The position numbers and the translations under genes were made by a program. From contig OY776121.1 of assembly GCA_963675135.1 (NCBI GenBank), forward strand, positions 84,094,875 through 84,158,874: a stretch of 64,000 nucleotides of DNA, read 5' to 3'. Positions 33,936 through 44,575 of the stretch are shown here, piece after piece. The notes beneath the pieces were generated by a model. The model was not told the DNA's origin and did not search any database. It was given only the letters and a program-made list of their open reading frames with translations. The stretch comes from Galeopsis tetrahit (taxonomy: Eukaryota; Streptophyta; Magnoliopsida; Lamiales; Lamiaceae). Positions within the stretch are counted from its first letter, which is position 1, and the number at the start of each line of letters is the position of its first letter.

Positions 33936-34963
33936 GGAGGATGTATTCAATTGAGATTTTGTTTGATTTTTTTGGACTTTAAAAAGTCAGTGGATTTAGA
34001 AAATCCATAGACTCTATGCAGAGTTTAACTGACTTTTTTATTGATTTATATGGATTTTCATAGATTTGACAGGATTCTGAAATACACATTTTTTTATTTA
34101 TTTACATTGATTTCCATAAATTATGCCCCTAAAACTATTAATGCAAACGTATATCGAACACACTTGTATATAAAAAAAATTATCTAAATTATTTAGAAAA
34201 AATATCAAAAATATATTAGTTCAAAAAAAAAATTATTATTCATCATTATTATTCTCATATTCATTTCCATCACGGTTATACCTCTACTCATTTTCCACAT
34301 AGCATTAACAATACCCGTTCTCAATGCATTAGTTTCAATTCTTTGTTATGGTTGGCTTTGAGAAAACAATTCTTCTTCATATTCGACAAATTCATCCGAC
34401 ATTCTTTCCGAAGAAAGTTATGTAATCCATTCTTTCCCGAAAAAGTTATGTAATCCAGCCCAAGCTAGTACTAACTCTGCTTGTGTTTGAAATGGGAACT
34501 TGTGAATTTTTTTTGTTAGTGGACTAGTGTCCCATTCATCAGTTAGCAGGCTCATATGTCCCCAGTCGTCTTTGTGAGACTTATGTCTCCATCAATCATT
34601 TGGATATATACCATAGAATATACCAACCGATAAATAACATCAAGGCAATACAGAAAATACCAAAAATTCTCTCAATCACATTTTTTAATGATGCATGACG
34701 AAGATTGAATAATTACATTTCTAGAGTGACGACCGTGACCATCAAAATCTTTTTACTGGAGTGACGACCTTGATATTGCTAACTGTGTTCAATAGAGTAT
34801 TAAAATTCATAGATTGTTGAATACCTAAGGATTTCTAAAGACTTTTTAAAATCCGTATTGAATACCTCAAAATTTTGAAAGACTTTTAAAAATCCGAATT
34901 GAATATCCCCAAATTTTAAAAGTCCAATAAAATCCAACAGAATCTCAATTGAATACACCCTCC
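33936..34963. mobile_element. PIF/Harbinger-type element with transposase remnant
   Basis: TAA duplications lie at 33933-33935 and 34964-34966. The TIRs GGAGGATGTATTCAATTGAG and GGAGGGTGTATTCAATTGAG (complement of the right end) continue for more than 45 bp. Inside, the minus strand at about 34440-34520 reads FPFQTQAELVLAWAGLHNFF, the C-terminal signature of Harbinger DDE transposases (..TQ..IV.A...LHNF). It is followed by disrupted MSDEFVEYEEE-like sequence at about 34375-34405. It is a deletion derivative with no intact gene. Confidence 0.8.
34375..34520 (-). pseudogene. Harbinger transposase C-terminal remnant
   Basis: A short translatable piece with TQAELVLAWAGLHNF and downstream acidic SDEFVEYEEE. 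Frames are broken and the catalytic core is missing. The family assignment rests on this motif plus the TIR and TAA duplication of the surrounding element. Confidence 0.6.
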
Positions 34964-34966
34964 TAA

Positions 34967-35356
34967 GTTTCAATCCTAACACTAAATCAACTTCTAGGGG
35001 TTACAATTCACCTATTTACTTACTTTATGGAGTAGTATTGTTTGCAAATTAATGAATGATTTGTCTAGCTCTAGCTATATGGATAGGACAATGACTGAAG
35101 TAATTTTCAAATAATATAGAGTAGTAGTAGTATTATTGAAGAAAAGGGAGCAATAATAGAGGCACTGTTTGCGTAGCTTATTTCAACACGAATGGTCATC
35201 AAGATTCCCCGGCCATGCAGCATGTTCAATATTTCTGTTAAACATCCTTTTCCAATTAATTCATCCATCTTCAATTTTAATTTAGTCCTAAGACAAATAG
35301 TTATATATATATATATATTAGTCGGCAAACCAATAAATAATAATGCATATATGTAT
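34967..35356. other. Gene-free intergenic region
   Basis: No gene or element was recognised. There is a short TA microsatellite at 35303-35318. Confidence 0.5.
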
Positions 35357-36367
35357 CAGTGACGGAATTATAAATAATAAATTTCACTTTTAATATCTAT
35401 AAATTTTTTTGAAATATATAATAAATTACTAATGAATCAAGTTAAATTTTACTCCGTAATATATTTCAATAAAAGTTTTATTCATTCCGCTCATTACCTA
35501 CAAAATAATATTTATACAGTCTATATACGAGTATGTTTTAATTTTTGTGTTTTAAGTTGTTATATACTTCACTCGTTTCATATTGATTGACGCTATTAGT
35601 TTTAATTCTTGTTTTAAAAATTTATCATTTTAGCTATTTTTACCACGTTTCTCCCTAAATTACTCATATGTAAATTCCTATAATTTTTATTTTAATACTT
35701 TTTTCATCTTTCTTTCTTGATAATTGAAAGATAAATTTGTAAAAAAAATGTTATTCCACCCTCTTATACTTTCATTCATTTTTTCCCTCAAACTTTCATG
35801 ATAATGAAAGATAAATTTGTAAAAAAAAAAAAGTTATTTAATTATACACAAAATAAGTACTTCCTCCGTCCCGAAATAATTTGCACACTTTGACCGGCAC
35901 GTTGTTTAAGAAAAGTGAATTTAGTGGTTGATGATGTAAGATAAATGAGGGGTATTTTAGGTAATTTAATGATGTGTAAAGTGGATTTGATGATGTGTAA
36001 AGTGAAATGTATGAAAAAAATGAATGACAAATTTAAAAATAAAATGATGTTGTGAGGTTATTAATTTTATGGGGTATTTCCATATTAAGAGTGTGCAAGT
36101 AATTTTGGGACGTCTCAATAAAAAAAAAGTGTGCAAGTAATCGTGGAACGGAAGGAGTATATTATAAGACGCAGAAAATAATAATATATTGCATTACTAA
36201 TATTTTATTAATACACTTAAAAATTGTTATATAACTATTAAATATACTTAATTATAATTATTTTTTCTTTTATTTTTTATTATTTAATGTTTTTAAAAAA
36301 ATTATTAAAAAAAAATTGTAAAATGGGAGGGGCCAGTGACCCCCTGCCCCCTCTCCCTCCGTCCCTG
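35357..36367. mobile_element. hAT-like element interrupted by a Stowaway MITE
   Basis: The left end CAGTGACGGAATTATAAATA pairs with the right end, whose complement reads CAGGGACGGAGGGAGAGGGG. The inside flank GGAGGGGCCAGTGACCCCCT is the GGGGGGCCA-type subterminal sequence seen in the element at 42310. S1 copy F lies inside at 35860-36157. The flanking duplication is not clear, so the boundaries are tentative. Confidence 0.5.
35860..36157. mobile_element. Stowaway-type MITE, family S1 copy F (inverted, full length)
   Basis: 298 bp between TA duplications. The left end TTCCTCCGTCCCGAAATAAT pairs with the right end CGTGGAACGGAAGGAG. It is the reverse orientation of copies A-C (GATGTGTAAAGTGAAATGTA, GGTATTTCCATATTAAGA). 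Confidence 0.85.
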
Positions 36368-37954
36368 GGACCAACTCATTTGTAATTGCCATTTCATTTC
36401 ATTTATTTATTAATTGAAAACAATCACACATAATATATAGGTGATCAGATACTCTAAATTTAAGGCCGGCCGTAAATACACGTCTTCGAAAAGAGTACAC
36501 CTCTAATGTGATAAAAACTAGAATGTGACGACAGTCTAATTCATGCATGAAACAGGTTCTCATCATGTATAATTTCATGACTCATGAACTTATAATTCTA
36601 TTTAAACCATATTCTTGAACAAATTAATAAATAGTAGAACTCCATCTCATATATGAAATTGTCTCATATAAGACTTTCTCAAAAAAATATAAGTAAATGT
36701 TTTAATATTTAAACAGGAGGAATGGTTTGATTTTTTTTTTAAAGTGATCATGATTATGCACGAAGTGTGTGTATTTAACTATTTATATAGTAGATATATA
36801 TGGATCTTTTTTATAAAGTCCAATATCATCATATATAATTTACTTATAAATTACAGTATGATATAAGTAGTTTATATATATTATACTGATCTTAATTATA
36901 TTACTTGTTCAACTCTACTCACTTCTAATTCATATCTCAAATTTTGTAATTATCTTGATAATTAATTAGATGCATTTGTATAATGGTATCCATATTTGAA
37001 AATGAACTGGATCAGAGTCCAAAGCCCAATTCACTCTAGTCTTTTTAAGTTTAAGCCCATATATATGAGCACACTAGCAAGCTTCAAATACTTAATAATT
37101 TCACAAAACCAGTACTCGGACAATGAAAGTGCAACAACAAAATAATGTCGACAAAATTATACTCCAGAAAATAATATTACATGAAGTTCTTAGTGGCCCA
37201 TACTTAGCGAACCCCCAAAGGATCGATCATTTTGGTTTTACTTAATTTATTGATTTCGAATTGATCATGCTTCTACAATTAAGAAATTAAAGATTAATCT
37301 AGAGTACTAAATAAATCATCATTTGTAAATTAATAAAGTGCTATAGGCTTTAAAGATTCTAAATTAATATATATATAGCTTAAATGGTTTTTTTAAAAGC
37401 ATTATTATATATAGTTGCATTAATTATATTGCCTAAACGTCTCATATTATATAGAATGAATCAAAGAATTATATTTTATGTTAATTATTTTATCAGTCGA
37501 TTATATTTTGAATCGAGTTTAATTAAAAAAAAAAATTCAGTTCTGCTATCAAAATGAGAAAGTGGAATAACTCGTCTAGATTGTGAGAGACTTGCAGGGG
37601 CAGGTAAATTCAAGAATATATATATGATTATATAATCAACAATCACCAATAAATACTCTGCTACATTTCGATCATCAAAATTAGTTGATCTATTTAAATA
37701 TATTGTGGAGTATATATAATTTTGGTTAGCAGTAAAAAAAGTAGTCATGCAGGCAGCCTGCAGTACCGAATCATGGAGCACACGCTTCATGCCCTCCACT
37801 CCATAGCCATGGCATGAATTAACCCTAAAACTTAATTAGCAAGCAACCTACAATCAGTACCATTATATACATGGCTCTCTTCTACTTAATTTCATGTGTT
37901 CAATCAAATTGATTAATTCGTGTATTTCTTCATTCATATATATCTTGGTCTGTC
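36368..37954. other. Intergenic region upstream of the glycine-rich protein gene
   Basis: AT-rich DNA without recognised exons. The last few hundred bases should hold the promoter of the gene at 37955. Confidence 0.5.
37862..37870 (+). promoter_or_regulatory. Possible TATA box of the glycine-rich protein gene
   Basis: ATTATATAC lies 85-93 bp upstream of the start codon, a reasonable distance for a leader of about 60 nt. Confidence 0.35.
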
Positions 37955-38563
37955 ATGGAAAGGCTTTGTTGGAGCGTTGTTTTGTTGGTTGTGATTCTGT
38001 CATTGTGTGTTTATGTTAATGAGGCTGCTTCTAGGCAAGAAATGATCAAGGTAAATATGCTCGAAAAGAAGTATGCGGGAGAAATGGCTGGTCCTAATCA
38101 TGAGGTGTTAACAGCTGGTGGATCATATGGTAGAGGTGGCGGAGGAGGTGCCGGATTTGGTGGTGGAAATGGTGGTGGCGGAGGAGGTTTTGGTGGGGGA
38201 AATGGTGGTGGCGGAGGAGGATTTGGTGGAGGAAATGGAGGTGGTTTTGGCGGCGGAAATGGTGGAGGGAATGGTGGTGGAAATGGTGGCGGTGGTAGTG
38301 GAGGCGGTTTTGGAGGAGGAAATGGTGGCACGGGTAGTGGAGGCGGTTTTGGTGGCGGAAATGGGGGTGGGGGAGGGTATGGTGGTGGTTACGGAGGAGG
38401 TAAAGGTGGGGGTGGAGGATATGGTATGGGGCGAGGTGGTGGCGGATATGGTTCGGGCAGTGGTGGCGGCGGCGGTGGCAACGGGGGATACGGTGGTGGG
38501 GGTGGATATGGCGGTGGAGGAGGAGGATATGGGCAAGGGTCTTTTACTACTCCTAGCAATTAA
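37955..38563 (+). CDS. Secreted glycine-rich protein
   Basis: A single exon of 202 residues. The signal peptide (about 1-24, VVLLVVILSLCVYVNEA) is followed by a charged spacer (RQEMIKVNMLEKKYAGEMAG, about 27-46). The remaining 145 residues are Gly-rich repeats, first of the GGFGGGNGGG type (about 66-142), then GGYGGG-type with tyrosines towards the C-terminus (about 143-195). Secretion plus Gly and Tyr repeats fits a structural cell-wall GRP (class I-like); the tyrosines could be cross-linked. It has no RNA-binding domain and no oleosin or cysteine-rich tail. The antisense proline-rich and alternative-frame reading frames are by-products of the GGN codon repeats. Confidence 0.9.
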   Translation: MERLCWSVVLLVVILSLCVYVNEAASRQEMIKVNMLEKKYAGEMAGPNHEVLTAGGSYGRGGGGGAGFGGGNGGGGGGFGGGNGGGGGGFGGGNGGGFGGGNGGGNGGGNGGGGSGGGFGGGNGGTGSGGGFGGGNGGGGGYGGGYGGGKGGGGGYGMGRGGGGYGSGSGGGGGGNGGYGGGGGYGGGGGGYGQGSFTTPSN

Positions 38564-40267
38564 CTCCTGAATTAATATATATCGGCATATATATTATTGG
38601 AACTTAATTAAGTCAGAGTAATATTTATGAGCAAAATCTAGTATATAGTTCAACGGTATTATATATGCCAATTATTAATTAGTAGTATATCATTAGTTGG
38701 TAGAGCTAAATAATACTCCATTGTTATGTTTCTGATAACTTTGAAAATTTGTAACACTCATGGATATTAATTAATATTGACAATTAACATTCAAATACAG
38801 ATGTTTTAATTTTACAGTTTGCACTTAATTTGCAACTTTCTTGGAATACATTTTGAAAGAATAACCTTAATTATAATAAAATTAGCAGTGTGAAGGGCAT
38901 GCATGACACAAATTCAATCCCATCAAAATGGGGCCGCATCATATATTCAAAAAAAAAAAGGTTAAGGTGGTGTTTATGGGTGTCAAATGTCAATTTCATT
39001 ATTTTACTTTCTCATACTCCTCTCTGGTTTATAGTTGTGAGATTTTCTTTGTATATAATTTGCAATTTCCTCCCTTTGAGTTTATGTTCTAGCATTTCTA
39101 AGATGATTTTCTCATCTGAAAATAAAAAATGATCTTCTCATCATTTCTCCTTGGATAAAAAAAAAAAGATCTTGATCGGATAATTAAACAGATGGATGTG
39201 GCCTCATTTTGATGCGATTGGGTAAATAGTCACAAGTAGTAAATTTATGGTGATTCTAATGGAGTTATTATTGATGATATTCAAAGATTGATCATGTTTG
39301 TTAATTGTTTCGTCCAGTACGTTTTCACATGTCACCAAAGATGATTAGATAGTAGATTGGTTGGTTTTTTTCTGGAGAAAGTTTGGAGAAATAAAAAAGT
39401 ACAAAAAGATAATGAAGTATTGATAAAATAAAAATGAATAATTTAACAAGAAATATAAAAATATAATAAAATGAGTAACTTAATAAAAAAGATACATAAA
39501 TTGTTTAGCAAACAAAATAATATTTCTGTTTATATGACCTGAAATGAAATACTCGACATTTTGTTTTTTTAGGATTTATCACTTTATGACCTGTAATAAT
39601 AAATTAAAATTGTAGGAGTATCAATTTGTCCAATTGACACACGTTTGTTTACATTGATTTAAATTGAAAAGTCAGAATGTCATAATGATCTAATTTGACC
39701 AAATACACCTACTGTGAGTAGCAGAAACGAAAGAAAATAATTTGAGGGAATTAACTGTGAATTCATGTGAATGTATTTAATTTATAGTATATCTACTACC
39801 AAACTCAATCGACAACTCCCAACCTTCCACATTAAAGCAACCACAGTACTAAATAATTTATTTTTTCTTCTGGATTTTATCATGGGTGATGTTGCAGATG
39901 CACTGTACATCAAATTTCAGTTCGATTTTTACTATGAATAAAATATATTTATAATGAGGTTTATTTTGTTGTCGGTAATATATATCCTGCATGTAATGAT
40001 ATGATATATAGGAGTAATATTTAATAGCAAAAAATTGTATGAATTTTGTTCACGGCGAATCCTGTCCAACAAATTTATTATTTGTTGTGGGGGAAATCTT
40101 GAAATTTAGGCCACAAATTTAAGGTATGATGAGGCCAGCTGTATGTGGGTGCGTACGAGCTTTATAGTTGGATATACTTTTTGGCCATTTGGAGTAGGAA
40201 TATTCTTGGCCATTGGATATATAATGGGTAACATACACTCACAAAATATATATTAGGTATAGACTCC
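38564..40267. other. Gene-free intergenic region
   Basis: 3' flank of the GRP gene, then AT-rich DNA with no recognised exon or element. Confidence 0.5.
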
Positions 40268-40514
40268 GGCCATCTTTGCTTCATGGATCTAGGGGGTTTA
40301 ATGATGGATTTGATACGTAAACTCATCTCTTTTATGTTTGATTTTTCATAACTTTAAACACTTTAATCCGAGTTTATAGTTTGACCCGATTTTCAAAAAT
40401 TAGATTTCATGGATTTAGACAATCTAGTCTTCCCTTTGAATTTATAAAAACAATGTTTACATATCCTACCACATCTAAACTCATCTTATCTCAACTCATG
40501 AAGCAAACATGCCC
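40268..40514. mobile_element. Tourist-like MITE, 247 bp (twin 2, inverted)
   Basis: Same length as 32436-32682 and opposite orientation. The right end CTCATGAAGCAAACATGCCC is the complement of its partner's left end. The left end GGCCATCTTTGCTTCATGGA is partly decayed, and TTA is present only on the right. Confidence 0.7.
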
Positions 40515-42309
40515 TTACAGTGTTTGTGTTCTCTTACAAGAAAATTACACAGATGAAGGATAAAGAGTGGCAGATTCAAGTTAATTAGATCATGTGATTA
40601 GATACAAAATTATATGAATCTGCCTCACAAATTTGAGGTTCGTAAATTCTAATGATCCTACCCAATAACCCTAAATTAGAAAGGAGCAACAATTTCGGAT
40701 TCGATGTGATCAAGTTCCGCTTCGTTCACGGCTGAGAGACAGACCTCGAATATGGTGATCTTGGATGGGCTAATCTGCACAAAAATCAGGTCGGAGAGGA
40801 TTTCAGTGACGGCCCTCCGACGCTCAAGTCAGTTGGGTTTTTATGAAGAGTATAGAGATAATATAAAGAGTAGGGGCAAAAAATAAAAAAATGTCTTGAG
40901 TAAATGAGAATTACTTATAAGGAATAGAGAAGGGGTTTTATACCTTTATTTCAGAAGGGTATTAATTTATTTTTGTCCTCTAGAGTTTGTGGCTGAATAT
41001 GTCACGACATGGTATGATATTGACACATTCGAATTATGTTTCATACAATTCTCAAGTTTTGTAAATAATATTCATGTCACTTTGTGATTGTGTGATCCCT
41101 TCTAATTAATCAGAAGATACAATGCTCTCGAGTGAATTTATGAGTTCATAGATCAACCATCTCTCCTTTAACACATCAAAGGGGAGATAAAAAAATTTCT
41201 TTTGAAAAAATGTCAAGTCAGGTTAAAGGAGATCACAGAAATACCTCCTCTAACCTTAGAGATCTCATATTCATCTATATTATGTTCTGAGTGATTAATC
41301 TGAAATGGGAAGGAAGGACCTCTTAGTGTGTGAAGTGTTTTTACATTTATGAATAGAAGAAAACACGTAATATAGAACCTTCTCTGATGTATGATATCAT
41401 TATGTCGTAACAGGATTGAATCCCTAAAGTTTGCTACGTGATGTTCGAAGATTTCCGATATTAATTATAACAAACTTCTTTTAAAAAAAATCTAAATTTC
41501 ATAACTTCCAACTTAGAGATAATTAGGAAAAAGATGGGAGTATAAGATTCATCTCCATCTTCTTCTTTTTTAAGCTAAATTTCACCATTTGAGACCAACG
41601 GTATTCAAACAAAATTGTGAGTATTAGAAGATTTTGTGTTGACACGTGTCCTGAAACTTATATAAATTAATTGTATTCTTATCTCTTATCCATTTTATTC
41701 ATTGAATGTTATTTATAAAAAATGCACGATCTTATAACATTATTTAAATTATTGCAACTCGATATTTATTTTTTATGCAAATAAATGAGAGTCTCAGATA
41801 CAAATGTAGTCCTAGCTCGTTACGCAGAGTTCGATCGAAATTTTAGCCAAATGATAGGTGCTCTAATGCTTATCTTTTTTGACAAGTGCTCTAATGCTTG
41901 TCTTAGTTTAAAATTATTTTTTTCGAAAGCAAGAAAATTTAAGTGCCTCTATTAAAAAAATACAAGTGCCCAAATTAATTTTAGATATAGTGGCGCCTTT
42001 TTTATTTTCAAGGAATTTAAGATAACCGCATTGATTTATATAGGGGTAGAAGAATTTAATTAAAACACGAGATAATTTCAAATATTATTTAGACATAAAT
42101 TTATATGAGACTATCGCATTAAAGTGAAGTTGTATGTCTCATAAAATACCACCTCTTTTTATATAATGGGTTGCCAAATTAAATATTTTTTCCTTAAACA
42201 AAAAAGTATATAGTTTTTATAATTTTATTTGTCAAAAGCTTCTACCCGCCCATTTTCACAAAAAAAAAAAAAAAAACACTCTGTAATTAAAATATATATT
42301 GAGAAGTAT
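40515..42309. other. Gene-free intergenic region with an old repeat fragment
   Basis: At about 40690-40830 the base composition rises and GACGGCCCTCCGACGCTCAA occurs, a motif I associate with dispersed repeats in several plants, though I cannot assign it. No coding exon supported. Confidence 0.4.
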
Positions 42310-43145
42310 CAGGGGCGGACCCAGAGTGGATAATTGAGGGGGGCCAACAGTAAAATTTTAAATAATTAAATTTAAAAGATACATTAACAAGCTCATATAT
42401 AACATATTAATTATTATAAAATTTTTAAAATATAACATTAACGTCTTTCTTTCATGTCACATCTATAAATGAATGAAATACTTTCATATTGGTGATCGTA
42501 ATCCCGAATCACGTTCTAATGATTGAATATTAAATATCTTATTGATTTTAACTCTAAAACATTTCACAGAATAACTCTCATCGATCATTATTTATAGATG
42601 GATTTGACTTATATGCTTGAGTTTTTTTTTTCTTTCAAATAAAAATATATTATCAGTTACTTTTTTTATATACTAAAGAATCAAATACAAATTAATTAAT
42701 TAAAATACTACATTAAACTCTAAATTCTAAATCTTAACTAACAAATAGTTATATAATTTTTATTTATCTTTGATTTAGAAAATAAATTTTATAAATACAT
42801 CAATTAATAATTGAAGAATTAATTTGAAATTAAATGTCAATTACAAATTAAGTATTTAAAGAATAATCAAATACTCCGTAATAATTAACAAAATAAAATA
42901 TATAATATATAAATATAAATTACGTACAGTGAGTGCGCGTATGTGTCTCATCAGATTTGGAAGAAAATGAATTTAGCAATTAGAAATTTAGAAGATGAAT
43001 GGATTGGGCTGGTTTAGTTAGTTTTATTAATTTGAAGGGGGGCCAAATAAATAAAATAATAAAAAAATATCAGTAAATACTACTACTCGCTTAAAATTTG
43101 AGGGGGGCCATGGCCCTCCCTCACACACACGTGCGTCCGCCCCTG
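42310..43145. mobile_element. Non-autonomous hAT-like element
   Basis: The termini CAGGGGCGGACCCAGAGTGG and the complement of GTGCGTCCGCCCCTG form a TIR of about 11 bp (CAGGGGCGGAC), with GGGGGGCCA subterminal motifs on both sides. The flanks GAAGTAT and GAAGTAA could be a decayed 7-8 bp duplication. The interior is AT-rich and non-coding. The CAGGG start and size are hAT-like. Confidence 0.65.
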
Positions 43146-43713
43146 GAAGTAATACTTTTATATAAAGAAAAATATTAGATCATAAAAAAGAAAGTGTTAG
43201 TTTGTAGGTTGAACAATATTAATACATTTTCAATATACATCTAATATTTTTATTCATATAAGCTAATATTTTTCATCGCAGGTACTCTTCTATTTTTTTT
43301 ATAAAATATAGAAAAAAAATATATATGATTGAATTTTTTTAGTTTAAAATTACATTATTTTAACTATGCAAAAAAAAAAAATTACATTAAAATGACATTA
43401 TTAATTTGATACGTTCAAAATGAAGGAAAAAAAAAACTGTGTGCCCAAGCATTGCGTTCTTTTAGATATAAGAATAACATTAATTTATTCTTCTTCTTTT
43501 CTTTTTTCGAAAGCAAATAGTAACAGTTATTCTGAGAAATGCGTTCAGACTACAACTTAGTTTTCGAGTTATTATCATTTGTTTGACTTTACTTTCGATT
43601 TTTTCAAAAAACTCTGATTATTAAAGCTACAAACTCTTTCTTATATTAGGCTATTGGGAGATTCTCAAAACACTCCTATAATCATAAACATACATCCAAA
43701 AAAAAATTGTTTG
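43146..43713. other. Gene-free AT-rich DNA
   Basis: Homopolymer-rich, with no gene or element recognised. Confidence 0.5.
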
Positions 43714-44163
43714 CTCCATTTCATAATTAATAGATAACTTTTTAACTGTTTAAAAAATATTAATTTAGATAATCTTATATTAATTCATCATTTATCTCTC
43801 CTCTTATTTCTTCTCCCCTTCATTTCCTTGAAGTTTAATACGAGTATTTCTTATTAAAAAAATTATTAATGTTTTTTTTTTTAAAGTCAATTATTAATGT
43901 TTTTTGAGTGATTGCAAATTAATAAGAAAGAGGTGCAAATAGTTAAAATAATAATAATAATTTCGAATAATATTTAGAATATTAAATTGTCCCCTTCATT
44001 TCCTTGCAGTTTAATACGAGTATTTCTTATTAAAAAATTTATTAATGTTTTTTGTGTGATTGTAAATTAATAAGAAAGAGGTGCAAATAGTTAAAAAAAA
44101 AAAAAAACATGTAATTTCGAATAATATTTAGAATATAAAAGAATATTATATTGCAAGAGGGAG
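43714..44163. mobile_element. Stowaway-like element with an internal tandem duplication
   Basis: It starts CTCCATTTCATAATTAATAG and ends GCAAGAGGGAG before TA. Inside, a block of about 175 bp beginning CCTTCATTTCCTTG(A/C)AGTTT is repeated (about 43815-43989 and 43993-44140), sharing TTAATACGAGTATTTCTTAT and AAGAAAGAGGTGCAAATAGT. The element call is weaker than the duplication itself. Confidence 0.5.
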
Positions 44164-44250
44164 TATATTACTGTTGGTAGGTCATAAGACTACATTGGAG
44201 TATCATTTTGAAGCTCAACGTCGAGTTGATAGTATATTGATAAATATTTT

Positions 44251-44532
44251 CTCCCTCCCAAATTTTTTTTCTTTTTTTTTAACATTTCACAATAACTTTT
44301 ACACTTTTAAATTGAATATTTTTTTATAAACTTTTTTTTCATAATATTCCCAATTTTAAATAAATGTCATTATTTTTTCTCTACACATACATAAAAGTCA
44401 ACTAATTTATTTACTTTATACATAAAAATTTACAAAATTACCTCTCAAAATCTCCACTAAATTCATTTTTCTTATTTTATTGTGTTACTTCACGTACAGG
44501 TGAAAAAAAGAAAAAACATATGATGGAGAAAG
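44251..44532. mobile_element. Stowaway-type MITE
   Basis: CTCCCTCCCAAATTTTTTTT at the left pairs with GATGGAGAAAG plus TA at the right. The interior resembles S1 loosely (ATTACCTCTCAAAATCTCCA, ACTTTATACATAAAAA). No coding sequence. Confidence 0.65.
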
Positions 44533-44575
44533 TAGTAGTGATTTAAATTAAATCATTTAAAATTTTATCTATATA

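Noticed and set aside
37740..37830. Possible microRNA precursor upstream of the GRP gene
   Set aside because: GC-richer than its surroundings but no convincing long stem or known miRNA sequence.
38098..38570. Proline-rich, threonine/serine-rich and valine/glutamate-rich ORFs
   Set aside because: All arise from other frames of GGN-type codon repeats in the glycine-rich protein; only the + frame at 37955 has a signal peptide.
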